Origin: Zhuqueibacter pondensis
GTDB taxonomy: Bacteria; Zhuqueibacterota; Zhuqueibacteria; Zhuqueibacterales; Zhuqueibacteraceae
Direction: 5' to 3'
Length of the DNA: 64,000 nucleotides
Assembly (NCBI GenBank): GCA_034505955.1
Contig: JAPDQK010000033.1
Span: 3,179-67,178 of the forward strand
Shown: piece by piece, positions 43,197 through 53,084 of the stretch
Layout of the letters: each line of letters starts with the position of its first letter
Position numbering within the stretch: the first letter of the stretch is position 1
Program-made: the position numbers and the translations under genes
Notes under the pieces: model-generated
The model's database searches: none
What the model saw: only the letters and a program-made list of their open reading frames with translations
What the model was told of the DNA's origin: nothing

Positions 43197-45719
43197 ATGC
43201 AACGCCTTTTTATCCTGCTTATTCTGGTTACCTGCCGGATTGCTTCGGCGCAGGTGATTCTCTCCGAGGTCATGTTCAACCCGTCCGGCAACGAGAACAC
43301 CAACGAGTTCATCGAAATCTACAATGCCAGCACTTCGGACTCCCTCTCGTTGGCCGGTTGGCGGATCGGTGACCAGACCGAAATCGATTTGCTTGTTTCT
43401 CCGGATTTGCTCTATTGGCTGGCGCCTGGCCAATTCGCCATTGTCCTCGATCCCGGTTATTTTCAAAGTTCCACGCTCTACGATTCGCTCATCCCGCCGC
43501 AAGCATTGATTTTGACGATTGACGATAATTCCTTTGGCAGTGGCGGTCTTTCCAATAGCACAGCCGAAACAGTCGTCCTGGTTGACGCTGCTGGGGAAAC
43601 AGTCGCGCGTTACACGTATTCTCTCGACAATCCCGATGGCATTTCCGACGAGAAAATTTTTTTGAATGCTGATGATTCTTCCCAAAATTGGGCGAACAGT
43701 CTGCGACTCCATGGAACGCCGGGGCAGCGCAACTCGGTCTCACCGCGCCTAATCGACGGCGAATTGGTGGCTCGCAGCTTCCGGGTGTCACCGGCATGGT
43801 TACGCGAGGGACAGACTGCAATTCTCAACGTGACATTGCGCAACAATGGCTTGCAGGCCATCGTCGCGGCGGCGGTCGACTTTTGGATTATCCAGAGCAG
43901 CGCGAATTTGTCCCTGCCCTTTCATTTGGGCTCGGCAGAATTGCCTTACGTGCTGCAATTTTCCGATTCGGCGCATCTGACCATCGCCTGGCAACAGACC
44001 ATCATGGGGCGCCATGAAATTATGGCCAATTTGATTCTATCCGGCGATGAAAATCACAGCAACGACACGCTTCGCACGAGCATGGTCGTCGGCCACCAGC
44101 AGGAGGTCGTACGCATCAATGAAATCATGTACTATCCCAAGAGCGGTCAACCGGAATGGATTGAAGTCTTCAATCCGCAATCGACAGCGATCTCACTTGC
44201 TGATTGGCAGTTGGAAGATGAAAGCGGTGCGCGTGGTATTGCTCCCCGTCATGCAACCGTACCACCATTCAGCCATCTGGTGTTGGCAGCAAATTCCACA
44301 GTCGCGACCGTGTTTAATATAGCCGATTCGCTTGTGACGGTTCTGGATCATTTCCCGACACTCAACAATAGCGGTGATGTCCTGCTGTTGCGTGATTTCA
44401 GCGGTGCCGTGATCGATTCGGTTGCCTATCAAGCGAATTGGGGTGCCCCAGGTATTTCTGCCGAAAAAGTTTGGTATGAGCGTGTAAATACCGGGGAGAA
44501 CTGGCGACCAAGCTGGGATCCTCGAGGTGGCACGCCAGCGACTATAAACAGCGTCAGTCCGCGTGAAACCGATCTCGCGGCAGTGCATCTGGAATTCGAG
44601 CCACCTCGACCACGAGCTGGAGGTGATGTCGATCTCATCGCAACGATTCAGAATCACGGTCGTCGTGCCGTTGATCGTTTCATTGTAACTTTTGCCCTCG
44701 ACCACAATCACGATGGTGAAGTGCAGGATGATGAACGAATCAACGCCGTGACCGTTGAACAAATGGTGCCGGTTGAACACTCCCTGGTGGTTCGCCAGTT
44801 TTTACCTCGACCTCCCTCCGGAAGACATCAGATTCTGGCCACGGTGTCAACACCGTTTGATGCGGTTCCAGGCAATGACCGCATTTCCGCGTGTTTGGCT
44901 GTCGGATACAGCTCCCGCAGTGTCGTTATCAACGAGGTTTATAATGCACCCCGTACCGGTGAGGTCGAGTGGGTCGAATTCTATAACCGCAGTAATCAGC
45001 CCGTGGATCTTTCCTCCTGGCAATGGCGTGAGGCAGAAGCGAAGACCCCGATTGTGCTTCCGGATTCAGCCTTGATTTTGGCGCCCGGCGAATTCGTTCT
45101 GCTCGCTGCCAGTCGCAACATCGTCAACGCTGAACCAAGTGCCCGCTTGGTTGTTCCCAAATCGTGGCTGACACTCAATAATGATCGCGAGCAATTGGTA
45201 TTGGCAGACTTCCATGGTGGTTTCCAGGATAGTTTGGCATTTACGCAACATTGGGGCGGCGGTACCGGCATTTCGCTGGAACGGATCAATCCCCATCTCG
45301 CCAGTGGTGACAGCAGCAATTGGAACAGTTGTGTTGATCCGAACGGCAGCACGCCCGGCAGAATAAACAGCATCTTTACCGACTTTGTGCCGACACAGGC
45401 AACGGTGACTGCCTCGCCGCAGCCGTTCTCTCCGGATGGTGACGGCCATGAAGATTTTGCGATCATTCAAATTCAGGTGCCATCGACGACGGCAACGGTT
45501 CATCTGAAAATTTATGACGTGCGTGGCCGTCTGGTGCGCCATCTTTTGAACAACACACCGATTGGTGCAAATTATCAAGCGGTTTGGAACGGCCGTGACG
45601 ACGACAACAGACCCGCGGCAACAGGGATTTATATTCTTTATTTGCAGGCGATTCAGGCAAATAGCGGCATTTTGGTTGAAGCTCGCACAACGCTGGTTCT
45701 GGCAAGAAAATTGAACTGA
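43197..45719 (+). CDS. Secreted protein with three lamin-tail domains and FlgD-like C-terminus
   Basis: The 840-residue protein has a signal peptide (1-18, cleavage near IASAQ). Three lamin-tail domains start at about 19 (VILSEVMFNPSG), 308 (VVRINEIMYYPKSG) and 580 (SVVINEVYNAPRTG), each followed by EFIEIYN/EWIEVFN/EWVEFYN. Between them are CARDB-like Ig regions (residues about 195-300 and 470-560). The C-terminus (735-840) is a FlgD-like Ig domain (SPDGDGHEDF, IYDVRGRLVRHLL, ATGIYILYLQA). It is probably an extracellular or surface protein. The substrate or partner is unknown. ATG 43197 gives the signal peptide; TTG 43170 is less likely. Confidence 0.85.
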   Translation: MQRLFILLILVTCRIASAQVILSEVMFNPSGNENTNEFIEIYNASTSDSLSLAGWRIGDQTEIDLLVSPDLLYWLAPGQFAIVLDPGYFQSSTLYDSLIPPQALILTIDDNSFGSGGLSNSTAETVVLVDAAGETVARYTYSLDNPDGISDEKIFLNADDSSQNWANSLRLHGTPGQRNSVSPRLIDGELVARSFRVSPAWLREGQTAILNVTLRNNGLQAIVAAAVDFWIIQSSANLSLPFHLGSAELPYVLQFSDSAHLTIAWQQTIMGRHEIMANLILSGDENHSNDTLRTSMVVGHQQEVVRINEIMYYPKSGQPEWIEVFNPQSTAISLADWQLEDESGARGIAPRHATVPPFSHLVLAANSTVATVFNIADSLVTVLDHFPTLNNSGDVLLLRDFSGAVIDSVAYQANWGAPGISAEKVWYERVNTGENWRPSWDPRGGTPATINSVSPRETDLAAVHLEFEPPRPRAGGDVDLIATIQNHGRRAVDRFIVTFALDHNHDGEVQDDERINAVTVEQMVPVEHSLVVRQFLPRPPSGRHQILATVSTPFDAVPGNDRISACLAVGYSSRSVVINEVYNAPRTGEVEWVEFYNRSNQPVDLSSWQWREAEAKTPIVLPDSALILAPGEFVLLAASRNIVNAEPSARLVVPKSWLTLNNDREQLVLADFHGGFQDSLAFTQHWGGGTGISLERINPHLASGDSSNWNSCVDPNGSTPGRINSIFTDFVPTQATVTASPQPFSPDGDGHEDFAIIQIQVPSTTATVHLKIYDVRGRLVRHLLNNTPIGANYQAVWNGRDDDNRPAATGIYILYLQAIQANSGILVEARTTLVLARKLN

Positions 45720-45769
45720 TCGGCGAACCGAAGGCGCAAAATCTCAAGCAGCTTAAGCGCAGATTTTCA

Positions 45770-45798
45770 TTGCATTTTAATTCATATCCACGTATATT
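45770..45798 (+). promoter_or_regulatory. Sigma70-type promoter for the yggS-divIVA region
   Basis: TTGCAT (45770-45775) and TATATT (45793-45798) are 17 bases apart, 26 bases before the yggS start. The -35 differs from consensus at one position. Confidence 0.55.
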
Positions 45799-45824
45799 TT
45801 CTGACTGGGATAAAATCGACTGTT

Positions 45825-46559
45825 ATGCCAATCGACGCGATCCCGTTTCAAAAGGATATCCGCGTGCGGATTGAAGCAGTCCGCCAACGGATGGCCGCCG
45901 CCTGCGAGCGAGTGGGACGTGATCCGGCTGAGGTGACGCTGGTGGCAGTGACCAAAACTGTTCCGCCAGCCGCCATCAAAGCTGCTTATGACGCCGGCCT
46001 GCGTTGCTTTGGTGAGAATCGTGTCCAAGAAGCGGCCACGAAAATTTCTCCGACTTTCCTTCGAGAAGGCGGCAACGAACAGTCATGGCCGCAATGGCAC
46101 TTAATTGGACATTTGCAGACCAATAAAGCCAAAAAGGCGGTCGAGCTGTTTCAAGTTATTCAGTCTGTCGATAGTCTGCATCTTGCCGAGGCATTGCAAC
46201 GCCACGCCGCCGTAATGGAACGACGCGTCGAAGTTTTCATCGAAGTAAACACTTCCGGCGAACCGACGAAATTCGGCGTTTCTCCGGATCAAACGCTGCA
46301 GCTGGTCAAGGCGGTTGCGGAGTTGCCGAATCTGCAACTGACCGGCCTAATGACGATTGGAGCACTGACCGACAAGGTGGAAATCATTCGCCGTTGCTTC
46401 CAACAATTGCGCGAGCTGCAAGCGGAGATCAACGCCAAAATCTCAGGTGTGAATCTGCGACATCTCTCCATGGGAATGACCGACGATTTTGAGCTGGCCA
46501 TTGAGGCTGGTTCAACCATGGTTCGTATCGGCCGGGCCATTTTTGGCGAAAGAACGTGA
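45825..46559 (+). CDS. yggS: YggS-family PLP homeostasis protein (YlmE)
   Basis: The 244-residue protein is a fold-III alanine-racemase-like barrel with the PLP lysine in VAVTKTVP, GENRVQEA, WHLIGHLQTNKAKKA and LRHLSMGMTDDFELAIEAGSTMVRIG split across the C-terminal half. It carries PLP and keeps vitamin B6 and amino-acid pools in balance rather than acting as an enzyme. In Bacillus the homologue ylmE starts the ylm-divIVA cluster; here divIVA follows after 124 bases, with sepF and yggT absent. Confidence 0.95.
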   Translation: MPIDAIPFQKDIRVRIEAVRQRMAAACERVGRDPAEVTLVAVTKTVPPAAIKAAYDAGLRCFGENRVQEAATKISPTFLREGGNEQSWPQWHLIGHLQTNKAKKAVELFQVIQSVDSLHLAEALQRHAAVMERRVEVFIEVNTSGEPTKFGVSPDQTLQLVKAVAELPNLQLTGLMTIGALTDKVEIIRRCFQQLRELQAEINAKISGVNLRHLSMGMTDDFELAIEAGSTMVRIGRAIFGERT

Positions 46560-46683
46560 TCAGTGGTGGTGGCAATGACAAGCCCTGAGAATATGGCACC
46601 AACCACCGATTTAAAATAATCTGTCACTTCACGTCGGCAGAGCGTGAGGTTTGACGTTATATTTTGTTGAACGGAGGATCATT

Positions 46684-47454
46684 TTGCGACTCACACCGCT
46701 TGATATCAAGAAGCAGGAATTCAAGCGCGCCATGCGTGGCTACGATCCCGAAGAGGTCAACACCTTCCTCGAGATGGTCGCCGAGGAGTTCGAAGTATTG
46801 CAGCGCGAAAAAAATCGCCTGGATGACGAAGTGCTCAAGCTGCGCACCCAACTTCACGATTATCAGGAAGTGGAGCGTACGCTCAAGCAAACATTGATGA
46901 ATGCGCAGGAATCGGTCCAGCTTTCGCGGGATAATTCAAAACGCGAGGCCGACCTGTTGATCCGCGAAGCTGAATTGCGGGCTGAGAAGATCCTCGAGGA
47001 GGCGCAACAAAAGTTGGCCCAACTGAAAAATGAGCTGCTGGTGGTGCGGGCGCAAAAGGATTCCTTTGCCCGACGCCTACGCCATCTTTTGGAAAGTCAA
47101 TTGGAGCTGATCGGGGTCTTGGAATTGGACGACCTTGGCTTTGGCGACAATGATCATCGGGATAATAATCTTCCCGCCCTCCACCATGACGGAGAGATTG
47201 TGCGCAAACAAGCGCCGTCGTTTCGTCCTACTGCCCAGAATCCCAGCCGGGCGACTGGCGCTGGACTCGCCCCTCGAAACAATACCGCGACAAATCGTGC
47301 AGAAACGCGAACGCCGGAGGCAACGGTGGTGGCGGCAACGCGGACTGCGGTCATGCCCGCCGGCACAGTGACGCGTGAAGTCAACAAAGAGAAGCCCGGT
47401 GAATCACAGGAGGGGAAAAAGGAGCCCAAAATTTCCGACCATTTCATCACATAG
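46684..47454 (+). CDS. divIVA: DivIVA-domain cell division/polarity protein
   Basis: TTG 46684 follows GGAGG at 46673-46677 and yields the family N-terminus LRLTPLDIKKQEFKRAMRGY; an ATT at 46681 or a TTG at 46651 are less likely. Residues 1-60 are the DivIVA membrane-sensing domain (YDPEEVNTFLEMVAEEFE), and 30-160 a long coiled coil. A roughly 95-residue low-complexity tail rich in Thr, Ala and Arg follows. DivIVA marks curved membrane at septa and poles in Gram-positives; its role in outer-membrane bacteria is much less known. Confidence 0.9.
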   Translation: MRLTPLDIKKQEFKRAMRGYDPEEVNTFLEMVAEEFEVLQREKNRLDDEVLKLRTQLHDYQEVERTLKQTLMNAQESVQLSRDNSKREADLLIREAELRAEKILEEAQQKLAQLKNELLVVRAQKDSFARRLRHLLESQLELIGVLELDDLGFGDNDHRDNNLPALHHDGEIVRKQAPSFRPTAQNPSRATGAGLAPRNNTATNRAETRTPEATVVAATRTAVMPAGTVTREVNKEKPGESQEGKKEPKISDHFIT

Positions 47455-47581
47455 TGCTCGACTCGATTCATCAGGACGTGAGTCGATCATGCTGTATTGA
47501 ACAACTGAGGATCATCCTTTGACTGCTTGCATAACGTGATAAGCCGCCGAAGGAGAGCTTCAACAACACGAGGGCTGCATC

Positions 47582-48094
47582 ATGGCGAAGTCATTCTTCA
47601 TCGGTATTTGTGTTTTTGCTCTTTTATCAACCAGCTGCGCTTCACGGTTGCCCATGATCGACGAAGTGGGCAAACCCGTAACCGAAGAGGAGATCAAACA
47701 ACATCGTTCAAACAAGAATTTTTGGTTGTTCACCATCGGCGGCGGTGCGTTGAGTTTTGGCGCCAGTTTTTTTGCGGGAGCGCTCATCGACCGCAATTCC
47801 CAAAGCACGGATCACACAAAACTGTGGCTCATTACCGGCACCGGCACGGTAGTGGGTACGGCTTTGTTTATCCACAATGGACGTGTGCGCGATTTCAATG
47901 CGGCGGTTGAGGCCGTAAAAGATTCCCGCAAGGAAACGGCAAGTCAAAGCATCCTGCAAGAACAAAAACGGCAGGGAGAGCTTGCCGAGGAAAAGAAAAA
48001 GCTCGAAGAGGAGCGCAAAAGGCAGGAAGCCGAACGCAAACGGCTGTTGGAAGAAATTCGCAAAAAACAAAAAAACGCGCAAGAAAAACCCTGA
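47582..48094 (+). CDS. Lipoprotein with C-terminal charged coiled coil
   Basis: The 170-residue protein has a lipoprotein signal (lipobox LSTSC, Cys at about 19), two hydrophobic Gly-rich stretches (about 49-70 and 80-97) and a C-terminal charged helix of about 55 residues (KKLEEERKRQEAERKRLLEE). I do not recognise a family. It may span or line a membrane and reach a partner by the helix. It lies between divIVA and the purine nucleoside phosphorylase, an insertion relative to the Bacillus order. Confidence 0.72.
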   Translation: MAKSFFIGICVFALLSTSCASRLPMIDEVGKPVTEEEIKQHRSNKNFWLFTIGGGALSFGASFFAGALIDRNSQSTDHTKLWLITGTGTVVGTALFIHNGRVRDFNAAVEAVKDSRKETASQSILQEQKRQGELAEEKKKLEEERKRQEAERKRLLEEIRKKQKNAQEKP

Positions 48095-48230
48095 TTGCGG
48101 CGTAATCTTTCAGTGAAGAACGAGTTTATCCGTGAGGGCATTCGGTCCTTCAGGGGATTTTGCCGGGATTCCCTCCGAATGACCGCGTGCCCTCGGATCA
48201 TTGAAGAACAGGAAAGGAAATTTCCCGCGC

Positions 48231-49052
48231 ATGAGTGAGCTGCGCCAGCAGATTCAGGAAGCGACAAATGCCCTGCGAGAAAAAACTCATCTCTCACCGG
48301 AGATTGGTGTGATTCTCGGCACCGGCCTCGGTGGCTTGGCAGATGAGATTGAGAAAGAAACCGTCATCTCCTACACGGAAATTCCACATTTCCCGGTTTC
48401 GACGGTTGAAAGTCATGCGGGTCGACTGATCTTTGGACACCTGGGTGGTAAAAGCGTGATGGCCATGCAGGGACGGTTTCATTATTACGAGGGCTACAAC
48501 ATGAAGCAGATCACCTTCCCGGTTCGCGTCATGAAAGCTCTCGGTTGTCACACCCTGCTGGTTTCCAATGCCTGCGGCGGTCTCAATCCGCTTTTTTCGC
48601 CCGGGGATTTGATGATCATTACTGACCATATCAATCTGTTTGGCGATAACCCGCTGATCGGAATAAACGACGACACCCTCGGCCCGCGCTTCCCGGACAT
48701 GTCCGAGCCTTATACCAAATCGTTGATTGCGCTTGCCGAGCAGGTGGCCGTGGAAGAAAAAATCCGGGTTCAGAAAGGCGTTTATGCTGCGCTGAGTGGT
48801 CCGAATTTGGAAACGCGCGCGGAGTATCGGTTCTTGCGCTACATCGGTGCGGATGTGGTCGGCATGAGCACGATTCCGGAAGTTATCGTCGCAGTTCATT
48901 CCAATATGCGGGTGCTTGGCATTTCGGTAATCACGGACTCATGCCTGCCGGATGCACTGGAGCCGGTGGACATCGCCAAAATTCTCAAAATCGCCGGCGA
49001 GGCCGAGCCGAAGTTGACGCGGCTGATGCAGCGAGTGATTGAAAGAATGTAA
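48231..49052 (+). CDS. Purine nucleoside phosphorylase (trimeric type)
   Basis: ATG 48231 gives 273 residues. The phosphate-binding GTGLGG near residue 30, ESHAGRLIFG, GRFHYYEGY, VSNACGGLN and GPNLETRAEYR, VVGMSTIPEVI are all present, matching the trimeric PNP family (PunA/DeoD2). It cleaves inosine and guanosine with phosphate. GGAAAGGAAA precedes the start at long spacing; an upstream in-frame start at 48201 exists. The gene interrupts the classic divIVA-ileS order. Confidence 0.95.
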   Translation: MSELRQQIQEATNALREKTHLSPEIGVILGTGLGGLADEIEKETVISYTEIPHFPVSTVESHAGRLIFGHLGGKSVMAMQGRFHYYEGYNMKQITFPVRVMKALGCHTLLVSNACGGLNPLFSPGDLMIITDHINLFGDNPLIGINDDTLGPRFPDMSEPYTKSLIALAEQVAVEEKIRVQKGVYAALSGPNLETRAEYRFLRYIGADVVGMSTIPEVIVAVHSNMRVLGISVITDSCLPDALEPVDIAKILKIAGEAEPKLTRLMQRVIERM

Positions 49053-49304
49053 GGCCGCAAATGCCTGTTGGACAGCTGTCATCGGGAGTAGTTCTTTTGC
49101 ATGGCCCGTGATTTGACCCTTGTGCAATGGCACAAAAGATCGGGATCGCAGCATGATGGGTTGAATTGAAAAATGTAGATTAGGTCCACCGGGGTGGTGT
49201 TTGCGCAAGCCGAGCGACTGGCAGCTCATGTCCGGTTCCTGAACAACACCAACCAGGTCTTTCTACTGAATAAGGCAATTTTTGGATTTCAAAGGCACCT
49301 CAGG

Positions 49305-52300
49305 ATGTACAAACCATTTCCACAACACCTCAACTTGCCTGTCATTGAAAAGGAAGTTTTAGACTTCTGGAAAACGCAGGACATTTTTAAAAAGAGCGTC
49401 CTCACCCGCGATGCAGATCATTCCTTCGTTTTTTATGAAGGCCCGCCCACGGCAAATGGCCGGCCCGGCATTCATCATGTCATCGGCCGCACCATGAAGG
49501 ATTTTGCCTGTCGCTTCAAAACCATGCAAGGCTATCGTGTCGAACGCAAGGCCGGCTGGGATACGCACGGTCTGCCCGTGGAAATCGAAGTGGAAAAAAA
49601 GCTCGGATTCACCCGCAAAGATCAGATCATTGATTATGGTGTCGACAAATTCAATGCTTTGTGCCGTGAGAATGTGTGGACCTACAAAGCGCAGTGGGAT
49701 GAATTGACCGAACGCATTGGTTTCTGGCTCGATCTCGACCACCCTTATATCACTTATGAAACGTCATACATTGAAAGCGTCTGGTGGATTCTCAAGGAGT
49801 TTTGGAAAAAAGACCTGCTGTATCTCGGTCATAAAATCGTGCCGTATTGCCCCCGCTGTGAAACGGCGCTGTCGAGTCATGAACTTTCGCTGGGTTATGA
49901 GGAGGTCGAGGATCCTTCGGTCTACGTCAAGATCGCCGTCCAGGATGATCCTGGCACATTCTTTCTCGTTTGGACGACCACGCCGTGGACACTGATTTCC
50001 AACGTGGCGCTGGCACTGCACCCGGAAGTGGATTACGTCAAAGTTTTACACCGCGGCGAGAAATTGATCCTGGCAGAATGGCGCTTGGGTGTGTTGGACG
50101 GCGCTTACGAAATTCTCGAAAAGAAAAAAGGCCGCGAACTGGCTAATATTCAATATCAACCGCTGTTCACCTTTTGCAAGGTGGATCGGCGCGCCTATTA
50201 CATCATCCTGGGTGAGTTCGTCACCACCGAAGATGGGACTGGTATTGTTCACATTGCCCCGGCTTTTGGCGAAGATGATTACCAGGCCGGGCGGCGTTAC
50301 GATCTGCCGTTTTTGCAACCGATCAATGCAAGTGGTCAATTTACCGGGGAAGTGACGCCGTGGAAAGGCGAATTTGTCAAGGATGCCGATCCGAAAATCA
50401 TTGAACACCTCAAGAATCAAAATCTGCTTTACAAGTCGGAATTATATCGCCACACCTACCCGCACTGCTGGCGTTGTAAATCGCCACTCTTGTATTACGC
50501 CAAGCGCTCGTGGTACATCAACACCAGCAAGCACAAGGAACGCCTGGTGGCGATCAACCGCATGATCAAGTGGTATCCGCCCGAGGTCGGCGAGGGGCGC
50601 TTTGGTGAATGGTTGGCCAACAATGTCGACTGGGCGCTTTCCCGCGACCGCTTTTGGGGCACACCGCTGCCAATCTGGGTTTGCGATCAATGCGAGGCCA
50701 AAGAATGCATCGGCAGCGTGTCTGAACTGCATGAGCGAAGTGGCAAACATGTCGATGATTTGCACAAGCCGTTCATCGATGAAATCACCTGGCAGTGCAA
50801 CAGTTGCGCTGGCACGATGCGCCGCACACCGGAAGTGATCGACGTTTGGTTTGACTCCGGCGCCATGCCGGTGGCGCAATGGCATTATCCATTTGAGAAT
50901 CAGGACATTTTCAAACACAATTTCCCCGGTGATTTTATTTGCGAGGGCATCGATCAGACGCGCGGCTGGTTCTATTCGTTGCTGGCGATTGCCGCGCTGT
51001 TGTTCGATGAGCCATGCTTTCGCACCTGCGTCGTGTTTGAATTGATTCTCGATAAAGAAGGCAGAAAGATGTCAAAGTCGCTGGGGAACACCGTTGATCC
51101 TTTTGACATCGTCGACAAATTCGGCGCCGACGCCTTGCGCTGGTATCTCCTGACCAACAGCCAGCCGTGGGTGCCCACGCGCTTCGATGCGAGTGGTGTG
51201 CAGGAGGTGATCAACAAATTTTTCGGCACCCTGATCAATACTTATGCCTTCTTTGCGATGTATGCCAACATCGACAAGTTTGAATTCACCACGAATACGC
51301 TGCCGTTTGAACAGCGCCCGGAAATTGATCGCTGGCTGCTCTCGGCGCTGAACCGCACGGTGGCGCGGGTGGAAGAAACTTACAGCCGCTACGATGTGAC
51401 CCGCGGCGCGCGCACGATCAGCGATTTTGTCATCGACGATCTTTCGAACTGGTACGTGCGTCGTTGTCGGCGCCGGTTTTGGAAATCGGAAATGGGCTTG
51501 GACAAACAGTCGGCTTATGAAACGCTCCATCATGTTTTACTGACCGTGAGCAAGCTCATGGCGCCGGTTGCGCCATTTACAGCGGAAGCGCTTTATCACC
51601 GGTTAATCAACACCAATGGCTATGCCGCAGGCATTCCTGAGAGCGTGCATCTCTGTGAATTTCCCAGCGCGCGTCAGCCCGCCTTTCAATTTCGCGAGCC
51701 GGATCTGGAAATGAAAATGGAGATGGTGCGTGAGATTGTTGCTGCAGGACGCACTTTACGCAATGCCAAGGCGATCAAGGTTCGGCAACCTCTGCGCCGT
51801 CTCCTGGTGGTGGCCGCCAATGAGCAGAAACGCAGTGCCGTTCTGGCGGGATCCAGCTTGATCAAAGATGAGTTGAATGTGAAGAGTGTGGATTTGGTGG
51901 AGAACACCGAGGCACTCATGATTGCACGCGCCGAGCCCATCTTCAAGTCCCTTGGTCCGAAATTCGGCAAAAAGGCAAATGCTGTTGCCGAGGCCATTCG
52001 CCTGCTCACGCCAGTACAAATTCGCCAGCTCGAAGCCGCGGGCAAATTGACCGTAACGATTCAAGACGAGGAAGTGACCATTGGCCGGGAAGATTTCCGC
52101 GTGCAGGCCGAGCATGCGCCCGGCCTGGCAGTCTTGTCCGAGGGCGATTGGACTGTGGCGATTGACACCATTTTGGATGAAGCGTTGATCAACGAAGGCC
52201 TGGCGCGAGAATTCGTCAACCGTGTACAGAATATGCGCAAAGACGCCGGCTTTGAGGTCGTTGATCGCATTCGTATTTACTACGAAGGCTCTGAGGTGCT

Positions 52301-52451
52301 GCATCGCGCCCTTGAAAGCTCGGCCGGGTACGTGAAAAATGAAACCCTGGCGGAAACCCTTGAACGCAATTCGCTCTCCACTCATGACGCCTATCGGGAA
52401 GAGTGGGAGATCAATGGAGATAAAACCGTCATCAGCATTGAGCGAGTTTGA
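49305..52451 (+). CDS. ileS: Isoleucyl-tRNA synthetase (long, type 2-like)
   Basis: ATG 49305 gives 1048 residues; the frame from 49194 lacks support. The HIGH region reads GRPGIHHVIGRTMKD and the KMSKS loop GRKMSKSLGN. WDTHGLPVEIEVEKKLG and CEGIDQTRGWFYSLL are conserved, and the editing domain contains WTTTPWTLISNVALA. The length and N-terminus (FPQHLNLPVIEKEVLDFW) fit the longer type-2 group, which in some bacteria resists mupirocin. No T-box leader is recognisable in the 253-base gap upstream. Confidence 0.96.
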   Translation: MYKPFPQHLNLPVIEKEVLDFWKTQDIFKKSVLTRDADHSFVFYEGPPTANGRPGIHHVIGRTMKDFACRFKTMQGYRVERKAGWDTHGLPVEIEVEKKLGFTRKDQIIDYGVDKFNALCRENVWTYKAQWDELTERIGFWLDLDHPYITYETSYIESVWWILKEFWKKDLLYLGHKIVPYCPRCETALSSHELSLGYEEVEDPSVYVKIAVQDDPGTFFLVWTTTPWTLISNVALALHPEVDYVKVLHRGEKLILAEWRLGVLDGAYEILEKKKGRELANIQYQPLFTFCKVDRRAYYIILGEFVTTEDGTGIVHIAPAFGEDDYQAGRRYDLPFLQPINASGQFTGEVTPWKGEFVKDADPKIIEHLKNQNLLYKSELYRHTYPHCWRCKSPLLYYAKRSWYINTSKHKERLVAINRMIKWYPPEVGEGRFGEWLANNVDWALSRDRFWGTPLPIWVCDQCEAKECIGSVSELHERSGKHVDDLHKPFIDEITWQCNSCAGTMRRTPEVIDVWFDSGAMPVAQWHYPFENQDIFKHNFPGDFICEGIDQTRGWFYSLLAIAALLFDEPCFRTCVVFELILDKEGRKMSKSLGNTVDPFDIVDKFGADALRWYLLTNSQPWVPTRFDASGVQEVINKFFGTLINTYAFFAMYANIDKFEFTTNTLPFEQRPEIDRWLLSALNRTVARVEETYSRYDVTRGARTISDFVIDDLSNWYVRRCRRRFWKSEMGLDKQSAYETLHHVLLTVSKLMAPVAPFTAEALYHRLINTNGYAAGIPESVHLCEFPSARQPAFQFREPDLEMKMEMVREIVAAGRTLRNAKAIKVRQPLRRLLVVAANEQKRSAVLAGSSLIKDELNVKSVDLVENTEALMIARAEPIFKSLGPKFGKKANAVAEAIRLLTPVQIRQLEAAGKLTVTIQDEEVTIGREDFRVQAEHAPGLAVLSEGDWTVAIDTILDEALINEGLAREFVNRVQNMRKDAGFEVVDRIRIYYEGSEVLHRALESSAGYVKNETLAETLERNSLSTHDAYREEWEINGDKTVISIERV

Positions 52452-52517
52452 GGAAAAATAAACGGTTGCCAGCAGAGTCTTGTGTGGCTGGAAATCGAAA
52501 AAACGAGGAGGGCTTCA

Positions 52518-52928
52518 ATGCAAAATCAAAACCAGAGATTTACCCAGGAAGAACTGCAAAGCTTCAAAAAACTTTTGCTGGATCGCCGAGTTGAGCTTTT
52601 GCAGGAATTGGAAAATTTCAAAAACGGCGATGCGGCCAACACCATCAAGGAGGCCTCCGGAGAGAATTCCTCCTATGCCTTTCACATGGCTGATCTCGGC
52701 ACCGACACCATGGAGCGTGAGAAGGCATATTACTTCGCCACCCGCGAGGGCCGGCTGCTCTTCAGCATCGAGCAGGCACTCGAACGGGTGGAAACGGGCA
52801 GCTATGGTTTTTGCCAAAATTGCAGCCAGCCCATCAGCCGTGAACGGTTGGAAGCCGTTCCCCACGCCGTTTTGTGCATCACCTGTAAGGCCAATGAGGA
52901 AAAAAGTCCTTACAGCGAGTTGGTTTGA
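52518..52928 (+). CDS. DksA/TraR C4-type zinc-finger protein (YlyA-like)
   Basis: The 136-residue protein starts at ATG 52518 after GAGGAGGG. It has a helical N-terminal hairpin (LLLDRRVELLQELENF), LGTDTMEREKAYYFATREGR, and a C4 zinc finger CQNC ... CITC. DksA-family proteins bind RNA polymerase through its secondary channel. The DD tip of true DksA is not clearly present, so a ppGpp cofactor role is uncertain. The position between ileS and lspA matches Bacillus ylyA. Confidence 0.92.
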   Translation: MQNQNQRFTQEELQSFKKLLLDRRVELLQELENFKNGDAANTIKEASGENSSYAFHMADLGTDTMEREKAYYFATREGRLLFSIEQALERVETGSYGFCQNCSQPISRERLEAVPHAVLCITCKANEEKSPYSELV

Positions 52929-53084
52929 AATGCGCTTGCCGCCAACACCGTTATCGGCAGCGAGTCCTCATTAACAGCTTTGCCGACAGCGAAGTGATCA
53001 GGATGGCGCTTTCAACCATTGATTTAGAGCAGGCATCGATATTCATCGTTTGGCATTCTTATTTTTTTGTCGGCAAGAAATGAC

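Noticed and set aside
49053..49304. T-box leader before ileS
   Set aside because: No T-box sequence or terminator/antiterminator pair was recognised in the gap.
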